A stretch of 64,000 nucleotides of DNA, taken from contig CAJNDS010000097.1 of the NCBI GenBank assembly GCA_905221605.1, positions 80,985-144,984 on the forward strand. The letters run 5' to 3'. A program made the translations under genes and the position numbers. This DNA comes from Symbiodinium natans (Eukaryota; Sar; Dinophyceae; Suessiales; Symbiodiniaceae). The notes under the pieces are model-generated. The model did no database searches, was not told the origin of the DNA, and worked only from the letters and a program-made list of their open reading frames with translations. This document shows positions 25,001 to 32,221 of this stretch, in pieces; the stretch's first letter is position 1; each line of letters starts with the position of its first letter.

Positions 25001-25651
25001 GATCAGCGTGCAGTCAGTCACCATGCCCTGGAGGCTGCTTTTGTGTTGGTACACGTATGAACCTCGCATACAAATAGGCATATTGTGTGTGGTGTTGACT
25101 GAATATGCCAGAATGCTGAAGCGGCTTGGTGAGCATGGTTGGGACGGCTTATGAGGGACATGGCTGCTCACGTTGGTTCGCAGACCTCGGCATGGCTTGC
25201 TCACTGTCATAGGCTGCCCTTGACAGACGTGAAGGCTCAGGTTTTGGCAGGCGCGGTGAGCCCGCTGCCCTCGCCCACGATATGCAGAAGTTCCTGGCCA
25301 GGGGACTGTCCCGATTGTTCGAGTTACTGCGTGAATGGCGTGGCTCACTGCAGGAGGGCAACTGGTAACAAACGAACCATGCATGAGGTATGGGGCATCA
25401 GGCTGGAATGTGTTGTCCTTTTGGTTATCAGCATACGCAACCTGCCAAGGGCAGGACCGGCGTGGTGAACCCACAGTCCGGGGATTGGTGAAGCTGTCCT
25501 CGGTATGAGGGATCGTTGATATGAGTCCTCTATCATGAAGGATGTGGCTCTTGCTTTTGCGCACGCTGACTCCCAACTGGGGAGTGTGGGCTCCTGACAG
25601 CAGACTGCCGCCTTGGGTGCTGAACCTTTGCAAGACCAGCGCAGGTTGCAT
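19016..25651 (-). CDS. LINE ORF2-like giant frame with APE endonuclease
   Basis: Continuous 2,211-codon frame. Residues about 1705-1970 (20540-19750) form an APE-type endonuclease, which nicks target DNA to prime LINE reverse transcription. Visible catalytic-site motifs are YNCGG, QETHW, GDFN, S-IDYI and KHWP in the expected order; the usual SDH is SKH here. A coiled Gln/Lys-rich linker follows, and the frame ends before the RT. Residues 1 to about 1150 are Cys/His/Pro-rich with no known domain. About 1150-1560 is acidic and Ser/Pro-rich, beginning at an internal Met near 22180 (MGHSKCSKKRQG), which may be the true start of the endonuclease protein. The remaining upstream openness may be fortuitous or belong to ORF1. 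Endonuclease call is firm; protein boundaries are not. Confidence 0.75.
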   Translation of the reverse strand: MQPALVLQRFSTQGGSLLSGAHTPQLGVSVRKSKSHILHDRGLISTIPHTEDSFTNPRTVGSPRRSCPWQVAYADNQKDNTFQPDAPYLMHGSFVTSCPPAVSHAIHAVTRTIGTVPWPGTSAYRGRGQRAHRACQNLSLHVCQGQPMTVSKPCRGLRTNVSSHVPHKPSQPCSPSRFSILAYSVNTTHNMPICMRGSYVYQHKSSLQGMVTDCTLIPCPLELPVPKNCSGITPCRKVRAGGHGACNDEHLELEPVHVTAPVGSLYMSQCAARLRGLAPVSHGTQWASCLVFIHQPVMWPSLCSHRMPEPPTLGEAVNALITTTPALRSKWVPKQLARTPQQALPRRINKVCLPLGTRLVAGNCLLQWSFGKPHSMSNQINSIRHHPVKPLSCTDCNAPPKVQVRNEGAYTKPRLPTLYALLTKVDRDTHPEGRHSSSSSARFHHIGHVTPAQAARLQGPLSIPVVCSESQRWSLSLPCVSPSLERSCHAICGLPRPQYPGDPIGLSFHMPASKGQSADWCASFSAHRLEERLGELVQGMPADCTTWSSQQSAAFVDAALQQIKEEITLGLHQASTHGIIHNVLMRSQAGHQSTADALNALLYQALQRAQEQQVIRGVTHDAVCATSQYEPHTSDVSSADMRTPPPAAGNEIVVTGPQTDNLYAPPHNHSCLPKVGATPAIYAEELSHTPVEVTHQGGTYGGKKTSVQLVREACWNFTCGNQCTSVIVRAAAIYHCTVGSPCPQWSTLSMLCTIQRGTYARTIVSNGARQITLCMGTIHQPCTALNTKALAQAHLKPLPGSMYFACHMSILLSDPGNTRGLALPQDWIVNDEEIIPAYDGVHADQDRRQLDTQRCPILLTGTGARYSLPRLVCPADQQEMPTQIGTEHVQALLEALIADDRPKILLCISYFLGQESVQSVQNRLKTLTLKDLEPHAIARLAAGWKVMEKHQQLCLAFCLDDTEQATTPCHPQALQPCSTHLVASLLMPSQVRKCPDRRERGGNCQAELKDGKRPCLLMPHHDPAKRPEPKAKGRLPAMHCPQCARLNRHIQSILPPITMRPSISPGASMVVSAAGSSAQLLSSAEAHSASNVIGVIVSPSSNNRDPFQHKGCTVWASLCAIQYHNGHPPRCQSIIKHLRPRPPTILQSLNPYRLTLAMGHSKCSKKRQGQRPGKEQRAAAREAAELEALAVNTSTQEHHEEEEHPDAANLEQGQQSEMWDEEGPWEDATDPEQQTWRPSVHQSQEDPQHAPSHDMASLSSLPASSSCSSHNQQAWQPGEGLQLQRVPQRDAEPTLDDDTNAMLTGTPARLVQQERNPAPCTPDMSPVSPPDEPGDPEPMPATPMSAHGIAQLNLPQHDCPDSIATPEAPPITAASSAPSLNEDPPHHYTLQQLWNMEDVHSSGPQSTSRDRSDSPELLRASSSSSRKRHHRPERSETSDEEELIPDDQMQTQRLDALRRNLQRAFGRKTLSILGAVLLMLAIKPVCSGSIVGFAAQPCRHSGPGLNGLWTLTHHRGQHSIQMPPPTSMQWNRPVANAGTTKYHGGDGHIGTTPTIYFQIASKITPKTTERAEPGPKSWRRAAAGTRLSTIMFLCCLSDTLAGPVKPRVSPEAATGEGAPSSSLSATYRSGGAKHGGQSPIILHAEQIVRKRSLQKAWVQAHRQTAARYRGRTLLAPEHPTFSEHAAQAPPHRHRSAEAFPEPTRRRLTVMTYNCGGLAQGLYHELLEWLRAPDGAAHAPDIVFIQETHWSKPSDWDTHDWYVQASCLSAHQAGLLTLVSKRRFPQAAIRTNAAVEGRLMCTRLEAAGVVYTLLNVYQKALDNKPGTQAERDAVWDALRQELTHCPKRHELIIAGDFNTGLQARSPEVGSAVHRTGQAARAKDQATMQQMLRQFDLRALNTFHPYPLHTTYRHDQADKIKSQIDYILIRGRHTDQIAKRPHILCQTKLADWRGGSKHWPILASIPAKYFHTAPPPRERPQKAGGREGHISKTVMLIYQEQVKCHIEKLSDWDTKVVNDILHRTAESTILLLPTPLEPTEARPAPVRRMWQCHHDIKHLQQQGPGNEERVLALKQEFKDLQKQIRNHSQTKRKHYLEERVKLATEAAERGDARALHQQIKRITPKIPKRKVHLRGKEGQLLSTAQELRLISTYWQDLYTGETITRPVTSQAVQITLNEACRAIASLPSHKALPKHYTSSEAWKLAANPLAAPP

Positions 25652-25882
25652 TTACGGTAGAAATTTATGTGTAGTCTCAGCTGTTGGCAGGCGCGGTGAT
25701 CCCGCAGCCCACACCCACACGTCTGTGTTGTACCTGTCAAGTTATAATCGCTGGGACGCCAGACACAGGCTGAGGTGGGGAGACAACAATCCATAATGCC
25801 TTTAGGGGGAAGGTAGGTGAGTCTAAGGTGGAGGGGGTAGAGATTCCGCTTACTGGGTCTGAGTTTTCGGCTGGCGTGGTGA
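25246..25882. repeat. Dispersed repeat inside LINE 5' region
   Basis: The 14-base core GGCAGGCGCGGTGA occurs at 25246-25259 and 25686-25699, with a variant (two changes) at 25869-25882. Each copy is followed by a similar CCC-GC-rich context. Spacings are 440 and 183 bp. It lies where the ORF1-like and endonuclease frames overlap, suggesting part of that openness reflects duplicated untranslated sequence. Confidence 0.6.
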
Positions 25883-26971
25883 CCCCACTGCCGCTGATCT
25901 GCTGAGTGCCACCTGGAGTGACAGTCAGTAATCATCTGCATTAGATTGCCCTTAGCATTGCTACCCTTGATGCATACGTGTCGTGTCCCTTGTATGCCTA
26001 AGCAGTTATTATTCTTTACTGGCTGAAGGTGGCCTAGTGTGCGGAAGTGCCCAGAACTCCACATGTTGGCTCGCGTGACCTCAAGGACGTCGCAGCTGTC
26101 TGGGCCGGCCAGGCACGGAGGGGCTTGCTGGGTCCTACATGCAGGTGGTGTGACAACGTGTGATACTGGGCATGCAGCGAAAGGGCACCGCACCTCTGTA
26201 AAGCTTTGCAGAGCTCGTCTGGCGATGTCTCTATAGTCGTCAGGCCTGCGTTCCTGGAGCCGCCTGCTCACCATATCCACCAGCTTCTCGAAAGCTCCAG
26301 GGCTGCGAAAGGCCCTCACTTCCTGTTGTGTCAGATGCAATCGGATGGGCGACGCACCAACAAAACCAGATCCTGAGGCAGCCATACAGTCCCTCACAGG
26401 TGACTGATCACTGCCGCAGCTTGTAGACTGGATTGGCAGCAGCGAGTCGGTTCTCGTGACAGTCTCCAAGGGCGTCGCCTCAACAGATTGCGTGCCCTGG
26501 CCATCTGCAAGCCCAAGCAAATCCCCAAGTGATATATCGTCCTGATGGACATCCACATAGTCTTCTGAAAGTTGTGATTGCGGCGTCAGAGAGGCACCAA
26601 CCAAGTCAGGCGTGAAGGCATCCACTTGCATGATGTCCGACTCAATCGTGTTTTCTTGTGGCAAGATCACCGTTGCATCATCCTGTTCATCTTCCTGATC
26701 ACCCGCAAGACACAAACATGGTTGAAGCTCACACCAGCATGTCTGAACATCCTGTGGGTTGTCTACCGTCACCAGGGCCTCATCGCAGAATAGATGTGCG
26801 GTATCATCATCTGAGCATTGCAGAGTGAGAGCTTGGGAGTTCTGTGAGCTCGTCGCTGGATTGTTGGCAGTGGACAGTCCACCAGTCTCTGCCACAAAAT
26901 CATCCCACAACTCATCAATCGTATCCGGCGTGCCCGGAGCTTGCCCATTGTCGTGTGTTGAGGTCTCCATG
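25345..26971 (-). CDS. LINE ORF1-like acidic protein
   Basis: The open frame extends up to 27273, but the first 100 residues translate the 64-bp flanking repeat and look non-coding. The Met at 26971 begins a plausible protein: a long acidic Asp/Glu/Gln-rich region, then a more ordered segment with LHLTQQEVRAFRSPGAFEKL and RRLQERRPDDYRDIARRAL (about 26345-26220), then Cys/His-rich sequence. It overlaps the start of the 2,211-codon frame in another phase. By position it could be a LINE ORF1 (RNA-binding) protein, but no known RNA-binding domain is visible and the C-terminal third may be non-coding. Confidence 0.4.
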
Positions 26972-27223
26972 TTCACCTCAGGCAGAGGCGTGAGCCAACC
27001 TGGAACCAACCAGGCACATGTACAAGCATGCCACATCAGTTGTACAATCAGCGCTGTGAGTGCCAGGGCAGGACTGCATGTGTTCCACATCAGTCGAGTC
27101 ATGAGGCAGCACTGTCTACAACGTCGAGGGGGGGTCCCGGTTAAAAAGCGAGCCAGTTTGGGGCCACAGGCACGGTTGACCCTACACAAAAGAACCCCAC
27201 TCAGGTTTGAGCCGATAAGCCTT

Positions 27224-27287
27224 ATTTTGATGTTGTTTCCTTTGAACAATAAAGCTCTATCTTCTCCAGGCATTCGAAGAACGATAC
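27224..27287. repeat. Left 64-bp flanking direct repeat of element 1
   Basis: Identical over 64 bases to 38295-38358 in the same orientation. It lies beyond the 3' end of the pol gene of element 1. It contains AACAATAAAG on the + strand. TTTGAACAATAA at 27241-27252 inside the repeat pairs perfectly with TTATTGTTCAAA at 27288-27299 just inside the element. The flanking position suits a recombination site for the element's tyrosine recombinase or a terminal repeat. Confidence 0.9.
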
Positions 27288-27543
27288 TTATTGTTCAAAA
27301 CCGTGCTTGTTATGAAATGTCATGTCGTGTTTGAACACTTCAAGCATGACACAATCTTCATCAAGCAACATGCATTCTGCTCACATCACTCGCTCTCGTT
27401 CGAATCTTTTCACGTTGTGGGGAAACAGTACCGAGCACGGCTGGTTGGATCTCGATCCCTCCTGTAAGACCCAAGACTGTTGTTGAGTCTCGAAATGTCC
27501 TGTGAGACACAGGGCTCCTTTCCCCATTCACCTGAGCCATGTG

Positions 27544-30500
27544 TCAAACCTTCAGTTTCGAGGCCCTCTTCACAATTGCCGAAACGATCCTCCTCGCTTC
27601 ATGCGATTCGTCCTTGAATCCTAACTTCCTAACCAAATCAAGTTGGAACCTTGAAGGTTGATCTGCAAGATTCGCTGGGGAGGCAACTCTTGCATACCAC
27701 GGCAGAAATCCGTGAACATATTCCAGGAAGTTTGCTTCATCCACCAACATTCCAGCAACTCCTTTCTTAGCAGATCCCGAGATGTAGGCGTGTCGGGCCG
27801 CATCATTGTCGAGGTAGACGATTACCCCAGTTCCAGCAGTCGCTCCATGCTGGGAATACGATTCAGCAAAGGCTGCAGTCTGGCCTGTTAGCAACTTCAA
27901 ACCAACCAAAACCCCAAGCATTTCCAGCTCATAGATAATAGTTTGCTCATCCTCCATAGATAGCACTTGAATCTGGATTTCCGAGATCGGAACACTGAAG
28001 AATGACAGCGCTGTCCCACTCCCCGTAAGGAGCACACCACCTAATCCACCAGACCTTGTCTCGGTTTCGAAGGCTGCATCGGTGAGTATCATAAACGATC
28101 TGCACGACACCTGTCCCACCAGCCTAGGCTGAGCAGCGTCTAAGAACTTGCAGAACTCTTCCAAAAGGTCTTTAGTGTATCCCGGAATTTTCCGCCTCCC
28201 ACCATAGGCATGTCTCGTGATCTCAACCAGACACCTCCTGCCTAACCTTCCGAAGAACTGAGCTTGTGCAAACTGTAATCGGCCCCTCAGTTGCAGGGCC
28301 TCCTTCTGACCCATTAAACCATTCTCCAGGTGACCTCTGATGGCTGTGACCAACTCTCGACGCCTTCGTTCGGTGTTCTTAACTTTCAGGACCCCTGTCC
28401 CTGTTTGGTCCAGCTCAAACAAAACGCCCAAAGCTTCGAAACTTGTGCTCCACTCCGTAGTCTTGTCTGATGACAGCTTCCAACCCAACAGTTTCATGAC
28501 CTCATCAAAGGTATACCCACATGAACTCCTGTCACCGCTCAATGCGAGGAGAACAAAGTCGTCAAAGTAATTCGTCGTAGGGATTCTGGCTCCTTTCACC
28601 AGGATCGTCCAAAGAGCCCTCGCAACCCTCAAGAAGAAGTATACTGCTTTCGTGGAACCAAAAGGTACCGCCAGTTGCTGGAATAATTTGGGCTTCCCCT
28701 CAAACGGGTCGTACACTGCCAAGTATGAAAATCTTAAACTCTCATCTGAAATGGCCAACTGTCGATAGGCGCTTTTCAGGTCAGCCGTCTTCCCGAAGAG
28801 TTCCAACAGTCCTTTTTGTCTAGCTGCCTTCGATAGCTTGGTAATTAGGAGTGCGATCTCGTCAATTGAATGTGTAACAGGTTTCTCGGAGACGGTAACC
28901 GTGTCGTTAATGAGACTGGAAGAGTAGTTGTCGATAGGTCGGAGTTTGCCTCCCTGCATCAGAGGGAAACGGGTCACCAAACAGCCTTTGGGGAGATGGC
29001 GAACGTCGAAAGGTCCTGCGAGGTGACCCTTCTCAACCTCCTCTAACGTTTTCTCCCACAACAGCGTGTCCATGTTTCTATCACCACTGGATATTGTCCT
29101 GGCGAAAATCTGTTCACACACCTGGTCAGACATGTCCACAAGTTGTTCAATGTCCATCCTGGCTGGCTTCAGTTTCGCATCCAAAACTCCTGTCACTGGG
29201 ATAGGGCCTGTGAGCGTGGCTCCCTGAATGAGCTCCTGCACCACGCCCATATCATCATATTGAATGTCTTGAAGCATTTCTTGGAAGAGGAGGATACGTT
29301 TCGGTCCGAGGATCGCTCCTCGATGGGTGGACATACCAGCCTTCAGCTGTGCCTCCTCTGGCTCCAGTTCTTTGGCTCTTCTAGCCCATTTCTCAAGGTA
29401 AAACTTTCTCTGGGATCTCACCGAACCTGGACGATGTACAAGTTGCTCAATCAACTTCTCTAATGGTTTGTTGCATTTAGACAGCTGATGATAAGGGTGT
29501 CCTAGCTTTGCTGCCTTTCCAATAAATTCAATCGGACCCCAAGGAATCCCCACTCTCAGCACTGAGGCGCCATCCAGTTGTTGCATTTCCTGCTGAAGCT
29601 GCGGGCTCAAGTTCCCCCCTGTCTGAGTCCGCGACAGAAGCTGGGAATCCACCGGCAGGGCGGCCATCCCCGGCAACACTCGGATGCCATCCGGAATCCG
29701 CCATTCCTGCTTGAGACGCTTACGTCCTGAGAAAGGGTCCTCAGTCACTGATCTAGGAAGCAGCACATAGACGACCACCTTCCATTCCGGCATGACCTCA
29801 TTCAAGTGCCCCCGAGGTTGGTGCATGGCCGACACTCGGATGGCCTTATTGGCCAAAGAAGGGTTTTGGCACAGAAGTTTTCTTGCTGTGACGCCAGCCG
29901 CGAAGACCTCAGCCAAAGCAGTCGCAAAACCACGGGGGTAGGCCCCTGAGGATGTCTCCAGTGTTGTCGACTTCCCTGCCGGTTCTCGCCCTTCGCGCCT
30001 AACCGTGGTGATTTCAGGAAGGTTCGACATCACAAAACTCCGCTGCTGATTCGCAGGGACCCAGCATCCCCACTCTACTTCGACCCAATGGGGTGCTTGC
30101 TGAGCGTCTGGAAGTTGGTTCAAATTATCCCAAAATGGGGACTTGCAAGAGCCTTCGACCACTAACGGCAAGTCCCTGTCGAGGCATCCATTGATAACCG
30201 CGAAAACAAATGCCGCAGAGATGGGGTCCAAGGTGAGCTTTGGTATGCAAATCAGCACCCCCGCAATCTTGCGTTTGTCCAACCAAGTAAGAACAGAATC
30301 ACAAGCTGTCCTAGAGGACAGGTCCATTTGCAAAACCGGTGCCATAGCGGACTTGTGTTTAACACGATCCACTCCATAAGCAAAATAACCCTGCGCGAGC
30401 AGAGCTGCAGCCACACGGGCCTGCCCAGCAAAACATTGAAGGATCGCACGGGTAGGTCCCCCGTGCTGTTCATTCGAGAAAACTTGTTGCGGCTCTGTAG

Positions 30501-30738
30501 CCGAAGAACACTGCTCGCTCCGAGAAGATGTCTCCTCGCCGGTTTGGAAAACTGGCAGTGTCGTGGCCGACGGCATTGAAGCCATCGAAAAAGAACATTC
30601 AATGTCACATTCACAACCTTCGGCAACCCCAACCGCAGATACGGGTTCCAATCCCGCACCTGAAGGTAAGGCCTCCATACCGACCTCCTGGTTCGGAGCA
30701 GAGATGACGCCACTAACGGATTCATCCTGAGGAACCAT
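27544..30738 (-). CDS. Element 1 pol: methyltransferase-like, RT, RNase H
   Basis: 1,064 residues. Residues 97-285 look like a degenerate S-adenosylmethionine methyltransferase fold: FAGQARVAAALL then YGVDR (motif I and the following acidic residue), and YPRGFATALAEVF at the end. The Pro-Cys catalytic site and ENP motif are replaced (CIPK, VEGSCKS), so it is probably inactive. RT spans about 590-780: TADLKSAYRQ (motif A, Asp653), QLAVPFGSTKAV (motif B region), YFDD (Asp726, Asp727). RNase H at about 880-1032 has Asp887 (LTDAAFE), Glu937 (YELEML), Asp977 (YLDNDA) and NLADQPSRF (Asp1026). This form of RT/RNase H is found in YR (DIRS-like) retroelements; no integrase or protease is present. It starts 48 bases after the gag stop and is followed by the 3' repeat. 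Confidence 0.88.
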   Translation of the reverse strand: MVPQDESVSGVISAPNQEVGMEALPSGAGLEPVSAVGVAEGCECDIECSFSMASMPSATTLPVFQTGEETSSRSEQCSSATEPQQVFSNEQHGGPTRAILQCFAGQARVAAALLAQGYFAYGVDRVKHKSAMAPVLQMDLSSRTACDSVLTWLDKRKIAGVLICIPKLTLDPISAAFVFAVINGCLDRDLPLVVEGSCKSPFWDNLNQLPDAQQAPHWVEVEWGCWVPANQQRSFVMSNLPEITTVRREGREPAGKSTTLETSSGAYPRGFATALAEVFAAGVTARKLLCQNPSLANKAIRVSAMHQPRGHLNEVMPEWKVVVYVLLPRSVTEDPFSGRKRLKQEWRIPDGIRVLPGMAALPVDSQLLSRTQTGGNLSPQLQQEMQQLDGASVLRVGIPWGPIEFIGKAAKLGHPYHQLSKCNKPLEKLIEQLVHRPGSVRSQRKFYLEKWARRAKELEPEEAQLKAGMSTHRGAILGPKRILLFQEMLQDIQYDDMGVVQELIQGATLTGPIPVTGVLDAKLKPARMDIEQLVDMSDQVCEQIFARTISSGDRNMDTLLWEKTLEEVEKGHLAGPFDVRHLPKGCLVTRFPLMQGGKLRPIDNYSSSLINDTVTVSEKPVTHSIDEIALLITKLSKAARQKGLLELFGKTADLKSAYRQLAISDESLRFSYLAVYDPFEGKPKLFQQLAVPFGSTKAVYFFLRVARALWTILVKGARIPTTNYFDDFVLLALSGDRSSCGYTFDEVMKLLGWKLSSDKTTEWSTSFEALGVLFELDQTGTGVLKVKNTERRRRELVTAIRGHLENGLMGQKEALQLRGRLQFAQAQFFGRLGRRCLVEITRHAYGGRRKIPGYTKDLLEEFCKFLDAAQPRLVGQVSCRSFMILTDAAFETETRSGGLGGVLLTGSGTALSFFSVPISEIQIQVLSMEDEQTIIYELEMLGVLVGLKLLTGQTAAFAESYSQHGATAGTGVIVYLDNDAARHAYISGSAKKGVAGMLVDEANFLEYVHGFLPWYARVASPANLADQPSRFQLDLVRKLGFKDESHEARRIVSAIVKRASKLKV

Positions 30739-30786
30739 CTCAACATCCTGAGCCAGCGAAGTCTCATCGAGACCAGGATCACCTAG

Positions 30787-32115
30787 TCACAGCTTTTTAG
30801 GCTTCAGCGGGCACTTGGTAACCGGGTGGTCACCACCACACTTGTAGATGATGCAACCATGATCACCCCTCTGACAATTGGCGTCCGTGCACCCGCCGAG
30901 GTTGAAACTATAGCAAACCTTGTTGCCCTTCTTGTTCCATGCGGACGCTCCCTGGTAACGTAGGCCCTCGGGTAGCCATTCCGACTTGCCAGCCCCGTAA
31001 CCTTTCCCTATGCCAGCCTTCTCCTTGCCCTTGGGCGAGGGTTTGCCCTTTCCGGACCATGACTCGAAGCCCCTGGGGCTCCAAAAGGACTTCCCCTTGC
31101 CCGGCTTACCTTTGTTCGGAGCATGCTCGTACGGATGACTACGGTTGCCTTTTCCCAATCGCAACTTTCCTCCACCTTCAAAATCCCCCAAAGGAAGGAG
31201 CGCAACGATCAAATCGTAATCCTGCAGCACCGAAGAAATCCTGGCATCCAAAGGCAAAGTCCCCGATGCGTCTGCACGAACCTCTGCTCCTGCCTCGGAC
31301 ATCTTTGCGAACGCCAACTTGTCAGCTCGCAGAATCTGCCTCAAGGAAACCTTACGGTAACCTTGTTGAGCTGGTTTGGTGAGGTACTTGAAAAGAGAGG
31401 AGACGTAAGCCTCATGCTTGTCCCAACTAATCAGCCTGGCGAATGCATATGCAACTCCCCGTCTTCTAAGGGCGTTTAGCACCTGGAGGGATCCCTCTAT
31501 ATCACGATCTTCCATGCCAGAAGACTCCGTAACTTTGAGTTTTCCCCCTTCGAGGGAAAGGCTGGTGGTCAACGGCTTCAAGTTCTGAACTTCCTCCTCG
31601 CGGCTGTGGCATTTTTCCGGGCCAATGTACTTAAGGCATCGGTTTTCCCACTGCTGAACGGTCATGTCCAGCAAGGCATGACTAGGCTCTAACTGGCCGG
31701 TCAGGGAAATCCCCGAAAGCTGAGTGCGCAACTGGTCCATGCGTGCATTACGCTCAGCGAGTCCCACCTTCTTAGGTGCAACACCCTCGGATGGTTCTGC
31801 CATGTCCTTAAGGGAGGCCACCAACATCGTCTGGGCCTCAAGAATCAACCGTCTCAGTGATGCCTTCTCGCCCACCGTAAGGTCCGCCAGTACTGCTGTG
31901 CTCCATGTATCGAAATCCGATTGAGCCAGGAGTTGCCCCGGCTGGCCCACGCAAAAGGCCAACTGAGCCAAGGTTTTGACCCCTTTAGCAGTCAGTGCAT
32001 CAACGACCCGCTTGGTTAACAAAATCTCCTCTGCTCTCTGAAGGAAGTAAGGGGCCGAGTCCACTGAACTTGTCATGGCCGCTACAAGCTGTACGAGCCA
32101 AACAAACACTCGCAA
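30787..32115 (-). CDS. Element 1 gag-like protein with CCCH zinc finger
   Basis: 442 residues; the likely start is the internal Met at residue 14 (MTSSVDSAPY). The N-terminal segment RVVDALTAKGVKTLAQLA corresponds to VRQALAAKGFTTMSLIA in element 2's gag. A helical middle follows, with YIGPEKCHSREEE matching the W-x-P...EE region of element 2. A Gly/Lys-rich basic linker of about 80 residues probably binds RNA. At the C-terminus is a CCCH finger with spacing C-x7-C-x4-C-x4-H (starting CYSFNLGGC), then a second Cys/His cluster (C-x4-C-x3-H-x4-C). I infer a nucleocapsid role. The CCCH form replaces the usual CCHC knuckle. It lies between the recombinase and pol genes. Confidence 0.75.
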   Translation of the reverse strand: MRVFVWLVQLVAAMTSSVDSAPYFLQRAEEILLTKRVVDALTAKGVKTLAQLAFCVGQPGQLLAQSDFDTWSTAVLADLTVGEKASLRRLILEAQTMLVASLKDMAEPSEGVAPKKVGLAERNARMDQLRTQLSGISLTGQLEPSHALLDMTVQQWENRCLKYIGPEKCHSREEEVQNLKPLTTSLSLEGGKLKVTESSGMEDRDIEGSLQVLNALRRRGVAYAFARLISWDKHEAYVSSLFKYLTKPAQQGYRKVSLRQILRADKLAFAKMSEAGAEVRADASGTLPLDARISSVLQDYDLIVALLPLGDFEGGGKLRLGKGNRSHPYEHAPNKGKPGKGKSFWSPRGFESWSGKGKPSPKGKEKAGIGKGYGAGKSEWLPEGLRYQGASAWNKKGNKVCYSFNLGGCTDANCQRGDHGCIIYKCGGDHPVTKCPLKPKKL

Positions 32116-32221
32116 ACAGAGACCTCACACCCGAGTCCGCGAGCTGGCATGACGGCAAACTCACCCTGCTATTTTCCAACTACGCTCGTGCTCACCACCT
32201 CTCCATGAGGGGAAAGTGGCT

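Larger units (their letters stand above)
18790..27223 (-). mobile_element. LINE (non-LTR) retrotransposon, 3'-truncated
   Basis: Minus-strand element read from about 27 kb down to 18.8 kb. It comprises an acidic ORF1-like frame (25345-26971), a 2,211-codon frame ending in an APE endonuclease (19016-25651), and a decayed stretch that should be the start of the RT. The RT palm motifs are absent, and the sequence meets the plus-strand helicase fragment at about 18.75-18.8 kb. The upstream limit is set by the 64-bp repeat at 27224. No poly(A) tail or target-site duplication was found. Confidence 0.65.

Noticed and set aside
27224-27273. N-terminus of the 642-codon frame beginning inside the left 64-bp repeat
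   Set aside because: The repeat also occurs at 38295-38358 outside that frame, and protein-like sequence starts only near the Met at 26971.
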